In this document: positions 38,984-47,138 of the stretch, in pieces
Layout of the letters: each line of letters opens with the position of its first letter
Position numbering within the stretch: position 1 is the stretch's first letter
Origin: Agrococcus carbonis
GTDB taxonomy: Bacteria > Actinomycetota > Actinomycetes > Actinomycetales > Microbacteriaceae
Assembly: GCF_900104705.1 (NCBI RefSeq)
Contig: NZ_LT629734.1
Coordinates: 1,550,001 to 1,614,000, forward strand
DNA: 64,000 nucleotides
Direction of reading: 5' to 3'
The notes under the pieces: generated by a model
The model's database searches: none
What the model saw: the letters and a program-made list of their open reading frames with translations, nothing else
What the model was told of the DNA's origin: nothing
Made by a program: the position numbers and the translations under genes

Positions 38984-40166
38984 CCGCTGCGGCCTTCATC
39001 TCGTTCCAGATCTCGACGCGGCGGCCCTGCGACTCGTTGAGCTCGCCCTCGTGCATCGTCGCGAGCTGCTCGTCGGTGAAGAACAGCAGGTCGGTCATCT
39101 CGAGGCCCGCGTCCGCCGCGACCTGCTCGAGGTCGCGCCCGCCGACGTGGTAGCCGATGTAGTCCATGTTGGCGATCATGCTCTCGGGCCGCATCGACCA
39201 GTCGATGAACGCGTGCGCCGCCTCGGGGTGCGGCGCGCCCGCCGCGATGGCCCAGTTGTCCATCCACAGCTCGGTGGCCGGGCCGGGCAGCACCCACGTC
39301 CAGCGGTCGGGGTCGGGCGACTCGAGGATGCCGAGGCGCGCGTCGCCGTTCCACGACTGCATGAGCACGTGGGTGCCCTGGGGGATGGCGCTGCCGCCGG
39401 GGTAGGAGTCGAACGCGACGATGTGCTGCGCGAGCTCGTCGACGAGGAAGTCGCGGCACGCGGTGAGCTGCGCCTCGTCGGTCGTGTTCCAGTCCTGGTC
39501 GTCGCGCCAGAAGAACGGCCCGATGACGCCCGCGGGGTCGTCGAGCAGGGTCGTGCGACCGCTCGCCTCGTTCATGGCGGCGTCGAGGAAGTCGGCCCAG
39601 GTGGTCAGCTCGCGCGTGATGACGGTGTTGTCGTAGACGAAGCCGGTCGTGCCCCACGCCTTGCAGATGGAGTACTGGTTCTCGGGGTCCCACTCGCGGC
39701 CGAGGTACTGCGGGTCGACGTTCGCGAGGTTCGGCAGCAGGTCCTTGTTGAGCGGCATGAGCAGCTCGTTCTCGACCATCTGCGGGATGAACGATCCGGT
39801 CGGGACGACGATGTCGTAGCCCGACGTGCCGCGGGCGGCGACGAGCTTCGCGATCATCTCCTCGTTCGAGCTGAACGAGTCGAGCCGCACCTGCGGCCCG
39901 AGCTCGTCGCTGAAGCCCGAGAGCACGTCGGGCGCGTCGTAGTCGCCCCACGTGTACATGGACAGCTCGGCCTCGAGCGCGCCGCCGCTCGCGCCCGGCG
40001 ATGCCGACGGGCTGCCGCTGCCCCCGGGCGTGCACGCGGCGAGCAGCGCGGTGCCACCGGCGAGCGCGGCGAGGCTCAGGAAGCGGCGGCGCGAGATCTC
40101 GCGCTCGATGAACGGCACGGCCTCCGCGGTCGCGAGGATGCGGATGGGGCGCTTCGGGGTGGGCAT
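38976..40166 (-). CDS. potD: Polyamine-type substrate-binding lipoprotein PotD (Tat signal)
   Basis: 396 residues. The N-terminus carries a twin-arginine signal, EISRRRFLSLAALAGGTALLAAC, with lipobox LAAC, so it is a Tat-exported lipoprotein on the outer face of the membrane. The mature part is of the spermidine/putrescine-binding type: LSMYTWGDYDAPDVLSGFSDELG, NEEMIAKLVAARGTSGYDIVVPTGSFIPQMV, AWGTTGFVYDNTVITRELTTWADFLD. A Ser/Gly/Pro linker (GGSGSPSASPGASGG) follows the lipid-modified Cys. The ATG at 40166 has GGAGGC upstream. Confidence 0.92.
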   Translation of the reverse strand: MPTPKRPIRILATAEAVPFIEREISRRRFLSLAALAGGTALLAACTPGGSGSPSASPGASGGALEAELSMYTWGDYDAPDVLSGFSDELGPQVRLDSFSSNEEMIAKLVAARGTSGYDIVVPTGSFIPQMVENELLMPLNKDLLPNLANVDPQYLGREWDPENQYSICKAWGTTGFVYDNTVITRELTTWADFLDAAMNEASGRTTLLDDPAGVIGPFFWRDDQDWNTTDEAQLTACRDFLVDELAQHIVAFDSYPGGSAIPQGTHVLMQSWNGDARLGILESPDPDRWTWVLPGPATELWMDNWAIAAGAPHPEAAHAFIDWSMRPESMIANMDYIGYHVGGRDLEQVAADAGLEMTDLLFFTDEQLATMHEGELNESQGRRVEIWNEMKAAAGA

Positions 40167-40195
40167 CGTTGCCTCCTGCTGGTGCTGGGTCGAGG

Positions 40196-41356
40196 TCAGA
40201 GGGTCGGGGGGTCGACGTGGCCGCCCGCAGCGGCGGCGTCGGTTCGGGGGAAGAGCTGCACGTGCTCGGGCGACCACGAGCAGCGCACGGCGTCGCCGAC
40301 GCTCGCGTGGAGCGCCTGGGGTGTGGGCTGACGCACGACGATGCTCTGGTCGTCGCCGAGGCGCACGAGGTGCTGCTGCGTCTCGCCGAGGTGCGAGACG
40401 CCGAGCAGCGTGCCGCGCACGGCGTTCGCGTCGGGCATCGGCTCGCCGGTGTCGCGTTCGATCCGCACGTGCTCGGGCCGCACCGCCGCGGTGCCCTCGC
40501 TCGCCGCGAGCGGCCCGCCAGAGGAGCGCAGCAGCACGTGCGACGACGCGACCGCGCGGCCGCCCTCGGCGAGCGGGCCCTCGAAGAAGTTCTGCTGCCC
40601 GACGAAGGCGGCGACGTAGGCGGATGCGGGGCGCGCGTAGACGGCGTCGGGGTCGCCGAGCTGCTCGACGCGCCCCTCGCGCATGATCGCGATGCGGTCG
40701 CTCATCGAGAGCGCCTCGGCCTGGTCGTGCGTGACGAAGACGAACGTGATGCCGATGTGCGACTGGAGGAGCTTGAGCTCGAGCTGCATCTCCTCGCGCA
40801 GCTTGCGGTCGAGGGCGCCGAGCGGCTCGTCGAGCAGCAGCACGGCGGGGCGGTTGACGAGCGCGCGGGCGAGCGCGACGCGCTGCTGCTGGCCCCCCGA
40901 GAGCATCGTCGGCTTGCGGTCGGCGAAGCGCCGCATCTGCACCATGTCGAGCGCGTCGGTCACGCGCTCGCGGATCTCGGAGCGCGGCGTGCGGCGCTGC
41001 TGCAGCCCGTAGGCGACGTTCTCGGCGACCGACATGTGCGGGAAGAGCGCGTACGCCTGGAAGACCGTGTTGACGTCGCGCCGGTGGGGCGGGCGGCCGA
41101 GCACGCTCGCGCCCGAGATGCGGATGTCGCCCGAGTCGGGGTGCTCGAAGCCCGCGATCATGCGCAGCGTCGTGGTCTTGCCGCAGCCGGAGGGGCCGAG
41201 CAGCGAGAGGAACTCGCCGGGGCGGATGTCGAGCGAGACGTCGTCGACCGCGAGCTGCTCGCCGTAGCGCTTGCTGACGTGCTCGAGCTGCACGCCGCCG
41301 CGCGCGGGATCGGTCGCGGTGCCCGGTGCCCGGGTGGCTTCGACTGCGTTCGACAA
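40196..41356 (-). CDS. potA: Spermidine/putrescine-type ABC transporter ATPase PotA
   Basis: 386 residues. Walker A LLGPSGCGKTTTLRMIAGF, Q-loop VFQAYALFPHMSVAENVAYGL, signature LSGGQQQRVALARALVNRP, Walker B LLLDEPLGALD and switch His VFVTHDQAEAL. A C-terminal TOBE domain follows. The TTG start at 41356 is preferred: GAGAGG lies just upstream and a promoter (TGGACT, 17 bp, TACAGT; minus strand 41431-41403) ends about 47 nt before it. The alternative GTG at 41413 would lie upstream of that promoter's transcript. First gene of the eight-gene operon. Confidence 0.9.
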   Translation of the reverse strand: MSNAVEATRAPGTATDPARGGVQLEHVSKRYGEQLAVDDVSLDIRPGEFLSLLGPSGCGKTTTLRMIAGFEHPDSGDIRISGASVLGRPPHRRDVNTVFQAYALFPHMSVAENVAYGLQQRRTPRSEIRERVTDALDMVQMRRFADRKPTMLSGGQQQRVALARALVNRPAVLLLDEPLGALDRKLREEMQLELKLLQSHIGITFVFVTHDQAEALSMSDRIAIMREGRVEQLGDPDAVYARPASAYVAAFVGQQNFFEGPLAEGGRAVASSHVLLRSSGGPLAASEGTAAVRPEHVRIERDTGEPMPDANAVRGTLLGVSHLGETQQHLVRLGDDQSIVVRQPTPQALHASVGDAVRCSWSPEHVQLFPRTDAAAAGGHVDPPTL

Positions 41357-41402
41357 CGGCCGGCCTCTCGTTCCCGCGCCCCTCGTTGGGCGCGTGATCA
41401 AT

Positions 41403-41431
41403 ACTGTAGGCACATGTCGTGGCCGAGTCCA
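41403..41431 (-). promoter_or_regulatory. Promoter of the polyamine-type operon
   Basis: On the minus strand, TGGACT (41431-41426), 17-bp spacer, TACAGT (41408-41403). It diverges from the NYN gene. Confidence 0.55.
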
Positions 41432-41466
41432 CGGATCGGCGCGCGGCGGCCTGTCAGACTGAGTGC

Positions 41467-42447
41467 ATGCCGACAGACCACGAGGCGCGCGTCGCCGTCT
41501 ACATCGACTTCGACAACATCCTCATCTCACGGTACGACCAGCTGCACGGCCGCGGGGCGTTCCACAGCGACAAGGTGCGCACCCTGCCGCCGGACGGCCG
41601 CGAGTCGAAGGCTCGCACCCGCTTCGCCGAGGCGCGCGTCGACCTCGGCGCGATCATCGACTACGCCTCGAGCTTCGGCTCGATCGTGCTGAGCCGCGCC
41701 TACGCCGACTGGTCGGTGCCGGCGCACGCCGCGTACCGCGATCAGCTGCTCGCCCGCGCCGTCGACCTCGTCCAGATGTTCCCGACCACCCGGGCGCTCA
41801 AGAACGGCGCCGACATCCGCCTCGCGGTCGACGTGGTCGAGGACCTCTTCCGGCTCGACGCCATCACCCACGTCGTGATCGTCGCGGGCGACAGCGACTA
41901 CATCGCGCTCGCGCAGCGCGCGAAGCGGCTCGGCAGCTATGTCGTCGGCATCGGCGTCGCCGGCAGCACCTCGAAGTCGCTCGCCGCGGCGTGCGACGAG
42001 TTCGCCGACTACGACGCGCTCCCCGGCATCGAGCCCGTGCAGATCGAGCAGGCCGAGCCGGATGCGCCCGAGCCGACGCCCGAGCAGGCGCAGCAGATCG
42101 AGGCCGAGGCCGAGCAGGAGGCCGAGAAGAGGCCCGCGCGCCGGCGCCGCCGCGCGACGAGCGCATCCGTCGCCGCCGAGCAGGACGAGGTCGCGATGTC
42201 GACCGACCAGCGCAGGGACGCCGCGACGGGCCTGCTCGAGCGGGCCCTCCGCATCCTGCACCAGAAGACCGACGACGAGTGGCTGCACGCCAACGTCGTC
42301 AAGGAGCAGATGAAGCGCATGGACCCGGTCTTCAACGAGAAGTCGATCGGCCACAAGTCGTTCTCGGACTTCGTGACCGCGCGGGACGCGCTCGTCGAGC
42401 TGCGCGAGGAGGGCCAGGCGCGCCTGCTGCGGCTCAAGGACGCCTGA
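41467..42447 (+). CDS. NYN-domain protein with C-terminal LOTUS/OST-HTH-like domain
   Basis: 326 residues. N-terminal NYN ribonuclease-like (PIN-related) domain: VAVYIDFDNILIS (acidic residues near 10-12), VDVVEDLFRLDAITHVVIVAGDSDYIALAQRAKRLGSYVVGIGV (about residues 117-160). A Glu/Gln-rich then Arg-rich linker (PARRRRRA near 222) follows, then a winged-helix LOTUS-like domain (LLERALRILHQKTDDEWLHANVVKEQMKRMDPVFNEKSIGHKSFSDFV). It is probably an RNA-processing or RNA-binding enzyme. ATG 41467 is 6 nt after a CAGACT -10 box, suggesting a leaderless mRNA. Confidence 0.87.
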   Translation: MPTDHEARVAVYIDFDNILISRYDQLHGRGAFHSDKVRTLPPDGRESKARTRFAEARVDLGAIIDYASSFGSIVLSRAYADWSVPAHAAYRDQLLARAVDLVQMFPTTRALKNGADIRLAVDVVEDLFRLDAITHVVIVAGDSDYIALAQRAKRLGSYVVGIGVAGSTSKSLAAACDEFADYDALPGIEPVQIEQAEPDAPEPTPEQAQQIEAEAEQEAEKRPARRRRRATSASVAAEQDEVAMSTDQRRDAATGLLERALRILHQKTDDEWLHANVVKEQMKRMDPVFNEKSIGHKSFSDFVTARDALVELREEGQARLLRLKDA

Positions 42448-42452
42448 CCCGC

Positions 42453-42499
42453 CACGACGACGCGCCCCGCCGGGCTGACCGGCGGGGCGCGTCGTCGTG
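42453..42499. terminator. 21-bp hairpin terminator between convergent genes
   Basis: Perfect 21-bp stem (42453-42473 with 42479-42499) and a 5-nt loop, between the NYN gene and the convergent secreted-repeat gene; probably works for both. Confidence 0.85.
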
Positions 42500-42513
42500 C
42501 GGTGTGGCGGTGC

Positions 42514-43035
42514 TCAGTCGTTCGACGCGGCGGAGGCGGGGGAGTCGGCCGAGGGCACCGACGCCGGCGTCTGCGCCGACACCGGGGACTGCGCGGACAC
42601 GGGGGACTGCGCCGACGGCGGGGTCTGGGCCGACACGGGCGACGGCGCCGACATCGGCGACTGCGCCGAGGCCGGGGACTGGGCCGATGCGGGGCTCGGT
42701 GCCGATGCGGGGCTCGGGCTGGAGTCCTGCGCCTGCTGGGCGACCGGCGCCTGCTGCTGCGCGGGAGCGGGGGCCGCGGTGGCCGACGGTGCCGAGGCGG
42801 GCGTCTGCGCCGTCGTCGCCGAGACGACGGATGCGTGGTCGCCGCTCGTGCGGATCTGCACGCTCGCGCGCTCGGTCAGGTCGCCGCGCACGGCCTTCTC
42901 GACGACGGCGCTGTCGACGGGCGCGCCGTCGGCGCCGCGCAGCTCGACGGCGTTCGCGACGCTCGCGGCGCTCGCGGCGATGGCGCCGAGACCGAGCGCG
43001 CTGACGGTGCTGATCGCGATCCACTTCGTGTGCAT
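42514..43035 (-). CDS. Secreted protein with Ser-Pro hexapeptide repeats
   Basis: 173 residues, not recognised. A signal peptide (TKWIAISTVSALGLGAIAASAASVANA, likely cut near residue 29) is followed by about 45 residues of ordinary sequence (VELRGADGAPVDSAVVEKAVRGDL), an Ala/Gln/Pro segment, and nine hexads of the type SPxSAQ or SPxSAP (residues 108-161). The low-complexity tail ends SADSPASAASND. No LPxTG, lipobox or C-terminal membrane helix is present, so it is probably released or bound to the envelope non-covalently. AGGAGG precedes ATG 43035. Function unknown. Confidence 0.75.
   Translation of the reverse strand: MHTKWIAISTVSALGLGAIAASAASVANAVELRGADGAPVDSAVVEKAVRGDLTERASVQIRTSGDHASVVSATTAQTPASAPSATAAPAPAQQQAPVAQQAQDSSPSPASAPSPASAQSPASAQSPMSAPSPVSAQTPPSAQSPVSAQSPVSAQTPASVPSADSPASAASND
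42553..42714. repeat. 18-bp tandem repeat (nine copies) in the secreted protein gene
   Basis: Nine in-frame 18-bp units encoding SP(A/V/M)SA(Q/P) variants; the unit number could change by slippage. Confidence 0.8.
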
Positions 43036-43235
43036 GGTGTTCCTCCTGTGTGCGGTGAGCGGATGCTCGTGGGCTGGTGCTCACCACTCTCGCGATCGCG
43101 CGTGAGGCGGTGAGGAGCGCTCGGTGAGAGGCGTCTCATGTGCGCGCGGGCGAGGCGCGCGCCCGCTCGAGCGCCGGGACTCGAGCCTCGGGAGTCGAGC
43201 GCCGCCAGGTGGGCGCGGGGGTGCAGACTGGGCGC

Positions 43236-44156
43236 ATGCCGGAGCTGCCGGAGGTCGAGGCACTCGCGGCCGATCTGCGCGGGCGCCTGGTCGGCCGCGT
43301 GATCCGTCGCGTCGACGTCACCGAGATCGCCGCGCTCAAGACCTTCGACCCATCCGTCGACGCGCTGCGCGGCGCCGCGTTCACGAGCGCGGACCGGCGC
43401 GGCAAGCACCTCGTGCTCGGGGTCGAGGGCGGGCTGTTCCTCGTGCTGCACCTCGCGCGCTCCGGCTGGGTGCGGTGGCGCGAGGCCGCTCCGCGGCCGA
43501 CCGCGGGCCGGGGGCGCGGGCCGCTCGCCGCGCGCGCGATCCTCGAAGCGTCCGACGGGCAGGCTGCGGCCGGCCCCGACGGGATCGGTCCGGGCGCCGG
43601 GGGCGACGGCTTCGACGTCACCGAGCAGGCGACGCACAAGCGGCTCGCCATCCACGTCGTGCACCATCCCGACCAGGTGCTGTCGATCGCGACCCTCGGT
43701 CCCGAGCCGCTCGACGACGCCTTCACCGAGGAGCGCTTCGCCGCGATCCTCGCGCACGCGGGGCGCGCGCAGATCAAGGGCGTGCTGCGCGACCAGCAGC
43801 GCATCGCCGGCATCGGCAACGCCTACTCCGACGAGATCCTGCACGCCGCGCGGATGTCGCCGTTCCACCCGGCCTCGATGCCGGCCGATGAGGTGCACCG
43901 GCTCTACGAGGCGCTGCGGCAGGTGCTCGGCGACGCCGTCGAGCGCGCGATGGGCGTGCCCGCCGCGTCGCTCAAAGCCGAGAAGCGGCAGGGGATGCGG
44001 GTGCACGGCCGGAAGGGCGAGGCGTGCCCGGTGTGCGGCGACACCGTGCGCCAGGTCATCTACGCCGACTCGACCTTCGAGTACTGCGCCACGTGCCAGA
44101 CGGGCGGCAAGCCGCTCGCCGACCGCGTGCTGTCGCGGCTCGGCGTGCGCCGCTGA
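43236..44156 (+). CDS. Fpg/Nei-family DNA glycosylase
   Basis: A 306-residue base-excision repair glycosylase/AP lyase. The N-terminal catalytic MPELPEVEALAADLRGRL (Pro2, Glu3), the conserved lysine region DRRGKHLVL, the H2TH region ERFAAILAHAGRAQIKGVLRDQQRIAGIGNAYSDEIL and the C-terminal zinc finger CPVCGDTVRQVIYADSTFEYCATC are present. A Gly/Pro-rich stretch (about residues 86-128) is longer than in standard MutM. MutM proper acts on 8-oxoguanine; this protein may be one of the Nei-like actinobacterial paralogues. CAGACT lies 6 nt before the ATG, so probably leaderless. Confidence 0.9.
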   Translation: MPELPEVEALAADLRGRLVGRVIRRVDVTEIAALKTFDPSVDALRGAAFTSADRRGKHLVLGVEGGLFLVLHLARSGWVRWREAAPRPTAGRGRGPLAARAILEASDGQAAAGPDGIGPGAGGDGFDVTEQATHKRLAIHVVHHPDQVLSIATLGPEPLDDAFTEERFAAILAHAGRAQIKGVLRDQQRIAGIGNAYSDEILHAARMSPFHPASMPADEVHRLYEALRQVLGDAVERAMGVPAASLKAEKRQGMRVHGRKGEACPVCGDTVRQVIYADSTFEYCATCQTGGKPLADRVLSRLGVRR

Positions 44157-44165
44157 CGCGCTCGA

Positions 44166-44441
44166 TCAGGCGCTCGGGATCCCGCCGCTCGCGATCGTCC
44201 ACGGCTGCACCGTCTCGACCCGCACGCCGGGGGCCGAGTAGTACGGGTCGTCGTCGAGCGCCGCGCGCACGACCTCCATGTCGTCGGTCGCGAAGACGAG
44301 CAGCGCGCCCGACTGGTCGGCGAACGGGCCGCCGGCCAGCAGCACGCCCTGCTCGGCCAGCGCCGCCGAGCGCTCGCGGTGCGCGGGGCGCAGGTCGAGC
44401 CTGGCGGGGTCGTCGGAGAACGAGAGGATGACGGCGATCAT
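44166..44441 (-). CDS. YciI-family protein
   Basis: 91 residues with the YciI/YCII fold: MIAVILSFSDDPARLDLRPAHRERSAALAEQGVLLAGGPFADQSGALLVFATDDMEVVRAALDDDPYYSAPGV. The conserved histidine (RPAHRE) and aspartates are present. Small dimeric alpha/beta barrels of this kind are sometimes hydrolases, often of unknown role. A TAGGCT box lies 6 nt before the start (leaderless type). Convergent with the glycosylase gene. Confidence 0.85.
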   Translation of the reverse strand: MIAVILSFSDDPARLDLRPAHRERSAALAEQGVLLAGGPFADQSGALLVFATDDMEVVRAALDDDPYYSAPGVRVETVQPWTIASGGIPSA

Positions 44442-44492
44442 GCTCCCAGCCTAGGCACGGCGCTGCGTCCGAGCCGTCGGCGGCGACGCGAA

Positions 44493-44530
44493 GGGCGGAT
44501 GCGCCGCCGGATTCGGCAGCGCATCCGCCC
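44493..44530 (-). terminator. FMN reductase terminator
   Basis: 12-bp stem, 44493-44504 with 44519-44530, and a 14-nt loop, 22 nt after the FMN reductase stop. Confidence 0.7.
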
Positions 44531-44552
44531 CTCGTGGTGCGGTGCGGTCGTC

Positions 44553-45128
44553 TCAGACGGCGACGCGCTCGGCGGCGGATGCCGCGACGACCTGCTGCGC
44601 GAGCTCGCGGAGGCCCTCGATCGAGCGGCCGACGAAGGCCGCGGCGTCGACCATGCGCATCGACTCGTCGAAGTCGGTGGGCTCGAACGCCATCTGCACG
44701 CCCTCGCCCTGCAGGTCGAGGCCGATGTAGGCGAGCACGGCGGTCAGCTGGGCGGCCGCCGAGCGGCCGCCGGCCCAGCCGTACGAGACGACGGCGGCGG
44801 GCTTGCCGACCCACTCGTGCTTGAGGTAGTCGATCGCGTTCTTGAGCGCGGCCGGGTAGCCCGAGTTGTAGTCGGGCGTGACGAACACGACGCCGTCGAG
44901 GGCCTCGATGCGCTCGGCCCACGCGATGGTGTGCGGCTCGGTGCGCACGCCCGAGGCGGGCGGCAGCGCCTCGTCGAGCAGCGGCAGGCGCAGCTCGGCG
45001 AGGTCGAGCATGATCGCCTCGGCGCCGGCATCCTCGAGCAGCGCGACGAGCTCGTCGGCGACGGGTCGGCCGACGCGGACGGGGCGGGTGCTGCCGACGA
45101 TGATGCCGACCTTGGGGCGCTCGGACAT
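44553..45128 (-). CDS. NADPH-dependent FMN reductase-like flavoprotein
   Basis: 191 residues, flavodoxin-like fold. VGIIVGSTRPVRVGRPVADELVALL at the N-terminus (FMN phosphate loop GSTRPVRVG), FVTPDYNSGYPAALKNAIDYLKHEWVGKPAAVVSYGWAGGRSA in the middle (TPDYNSGYPAALKNAID is the family signature). Probably a quinone/azo/FMN reductase. GAGGAG precedes ATG 45128. Upstream, ATGTCAGACAA (45184-45194) resembles the site before the FadR-type gene. Confidence 0.88.
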   Translation of the reverse strand: MSERPKVGIIVGSTRPVRVGRPVADELVALLEDAGAEAIMLDLAELRLPLLDEALPPASGVRTEPHTIAWAERIEALDGVVFVTPDYNSGYPAALKNAIDYLKHEWVGKPAAVVSYGWAGGRSAAAQLTAVLAYIGLDLQGEGVQMAFEPTDFDESMRMVDAAAFVGRSIEGLRELAQQVVAASAAERVAV

Positions 45129-45183
45129 GGGTCTCCTCAGGGGTAGGGGGAAGCTGCGTGCGCGCGCGTCGCCGCGCGCGCCG

Positions 45184-45194
45184 ATGTCAGACAA
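45184..45194. promoter_or_regulatory. ATGTCAGACAA near-palindrome upstream of FMN reductase
   Basis: Shares ATGTC-N-GACAA with 8073-8083 (complement strand). It lies 56-66 nt before the FMN reductase start, a position fit for an operator. Confidence 0.35.
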
Positions 45195-45254
45195 CGCGCT
45201 CGAGGCGCGCGCATTCCCGGCCCGGATGCGGTGCCGCGGCCGGGCGGGCGGGGT

Positions 45255-46475
45255 TCAGGCCAGGAAGGCCCGCACCGCCGCGACCATCGCGCGCGTCGCC
45301 GTGTCGAGCGTCGGCTGGAGCACCGGGATGAAGTTCGGGGCGTGGTTCGAGGGCACGTCCTGGTCGAAGGTGCCGCGCTCGCGGGCCTCGGCGACGAGCT
45401 GCGGGTCGAAGCCGCCGTACATCCAGAAGACGTACGGCGCGCCCCAGACGGCGGGCAGGTAGCTGAAGTCCTCCGAGCCGAGGTACTGCGGCGAGGGCAC
45501 ATGGGCCTCGCCGAACTCGGCGTCGAACGCCGCGCCCACGCGGGCGGCCGCATCCGCGTCGTTGATCGTGAGCGGCGCGATGTCGCCGGTCTCGATGAGC
45601 GCGGGCGGCGCGCCCGCCACCTGGCACTCGCCCTGCACGATGCGCTCGATCGCGGCGATCATGCGCTGCCGCACGGCCGGCTCGAAGGTGCGGATGTTGA
45701 TCTCGAAGCGCGCCTGGTCGGGGATGATGTTCTGCTTGTTGCCGGCGTGGAACGTGCCGATCGTGAGCACCGCACGCTCGGCCGGTGCGACCTCGCGCGA
45801 GACGATCGTCTGCAGCCGCAGCACCATGCTCGCCGCGAGCACGATCGGGTCGATGGTCTTCTCGGGCTGCGAGCCGTGGCCGCCTCGGCCGCGCACCGTC
45901 ACGATGAAGTGGTCGCTCGCGGCCATGATCGGCCCGGCCGCGGTCTGCACCTCGCCGGCGGCGCCGGGCATGACGTGCTGGCCGAGGGCGACGTCGATGC
46001 CGCCCGGCAGCAGCTCGCGCAGCGCGTCCTGCATGCCCGCGGCGCCCTGCATGACCTCCTCTGCGGGCTGGAAGACGGCGACGATCGTGCCCGACCAGTC
46101 GTCCTGGTCGACGAGCACGTGGAGCGCGCCCTGCAGGCCCGCCATGTGCGTGTCGTGGCCGCACGCGTGCATGACGCCGACGGTCTGGCCGTCGAGCTGG
46201 TCGGTGACGGTCGAGCGGTAGGGCACCTGCTCGGCCTCGGTGACCGGCAGCGCATCCATGTCGGCGCGCACGAGCACGGTCGGACCCTCGCCGCGGCGCA
46301 GGATGCCGACGACGCCGGTCGCCTCGCCCACCTGCTCGTGCACCTCGAACCCGAGCCCGCGCAGCAGCTCGGCCATGCGGGCGGCGCTGCGATGCTCCCG
46401 GTTGGAGAGCTCGGGGCTCGCGTGGAGCTCGCGGTAGAGGTCTTCGATGAACGGCCGGTGGCTCTCGAGCGTCAT
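45255..46475 (-). CDS. M20D-family amidohydrolase
   Basis: A 406-residue metal-dependent amidohydrolase related to hippurate/IAA-amino-acid/N-acyl-amino-acid hydrolases. Metal-binding segments are VMHACGHDTHMAGLQG (Cys-His, His), FQPAEEVMQGAAGM (catalytic Glu-Glu) and GSEDFSYLPAVWGAPYVFWMYGG; the dimerisation domain contains VTVRGRGGHGSQPEKTIDPI. ATG 46475 lies 7 nt after a TAGCCT -10 box, so probably leaderless. It diverges from the membrane-protein operon at 46554. Confidence 0.9.
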   Translation of the reverse strand: MTLESHRPFIEDLYRELHASPELSNREHRSAARMAELLRGLGFEVHEQVGEATGVVGILRRGEGPTVLVRADMDALPVTEAEQVPYRSTVTDQLDGQTVGVMHACGHDTHMAGLQGALHVLVDQDDWSGTIVAVFQPAEEVMQGAAGMQDALRELLPGGIDVALGQHVMPGAAGEVQTAAGPIMAASDHFIVTVRGRGGHGSQPEKTIDPIVLAASMVLRLQTIVSREVAPAERAVLTIGTFHAGNKQNIIPDQARFEINIRTFEPAVRQRMIAAIERIVQGECQVAGAPPALIETGDIAPLTINDADAAARVGAAFDAEFGEAHVPSPQYLGSEDFSYLPAVWGAPYVFWMYGGFDPQLVAEARERGTFDQDVPSNHAPNFIPVLQPTLDTATRAMVAAVRAFLA

Positions 46476-46553
46476 GCGCTCCAGGCTACGCTCCTCGGCC
46501 GGACGCCCGGTCGGCGAGCGACGGTAGGATCGAGGGGAACTGTGAGGAGACCC

Positions 46554-47138
46554 GTGACCGCCACGCCGACCGCCTCGCAGGGGCTGCAGCTCTGGCACCT
46601 CCCTGCGCTGCGAGCCGTCCCCGCCCTCCTCGTCGGCCTGCCGCTGCCGTTCATCCAGCTGCACTCGCCGCTCGTGGGGCTCATCGCGCTCGCGCTGCTG
46701 CTCGGCGGCACCGCGCTCGCCCTCTTCGCCGGCCGCCGCGCCGTGCCCGAGGGAGCCGGCGCGTGGCCCGTGCCGGTCGCGGCCTGGACGGCCGTCATGG
46801 CCGTCGTCGCCGCCGTGCTCGGCGCCGTCTCGGCCACCGAGCTCGCGCTCGGCCTCGCGGTCGCGGCGTGGGCCATCCCGGCGGGCGCGCTCGAGCTGCG
46901 GGCGTGGTGGCGGATGCGTGCCGTCACGGAGCCGCGCATCCTGCGGCTCGCGCGCGACTGGCGCGCCGTCGGCGTCCTCACGATCCTCCTGGGCCTCGTG
47001 TTCGCGCTGCTGCGCGACGCCGTGACCCTCACCGGCCTCGTCGGCGCGTACGCCGTCATCGTCGGCGTCTACCACGCGCTCGCGGCCCTCTCCGCGCGCC
47101 CGGCGCGCACCACCACGAGCGAGCGGAGCGATGCATGA
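46554..47138 (+). CDS. Polytopic membrane protein, unknown function
   Basis: 194 residues, about six hydrophobic helices (ALLVGLPLPFIQL, LVGLIALALLLGGTALALFAG, WTAVMAVVAAVLGAVSATELALGLAVAAWAI, VGVLTILLGLVFALL, LVGAYAVIVGVYHALAAL). It resembles the small DUF308/HdeD-like membrane proteins in layout but no diagnostic motif was seen. GTG 46554 has GTGAGGAGA upstream, and TAGGAT at about 46525 can serve as -10. The stop overlaps the start of the next gene. Confidence 0.8.
   Translation: MTATPTASQGLQLWHLPALRAVPALLVGLPLPFIQLHSPLVGLIALALLLGGTALALFAGRRAVPEGAGAWPVPVAAWTAVMAVVAAVLGAVSATELALGLAVAAWAIPAGALELRAWWRMRAVTEPRILRLARDWRAVGVLTILLGLVFALLRDAVTLTGLVGAYAVIVGVYHALAALSARPARTTTSERSDA

Noticed and set aside
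41403..41413. GTG at 41413 as start of potA
   Set aside because: It lies upstream of a credible -10 box and gives a non-homologous N-terminal extension; TTG at 41356 has a better ribosome site.
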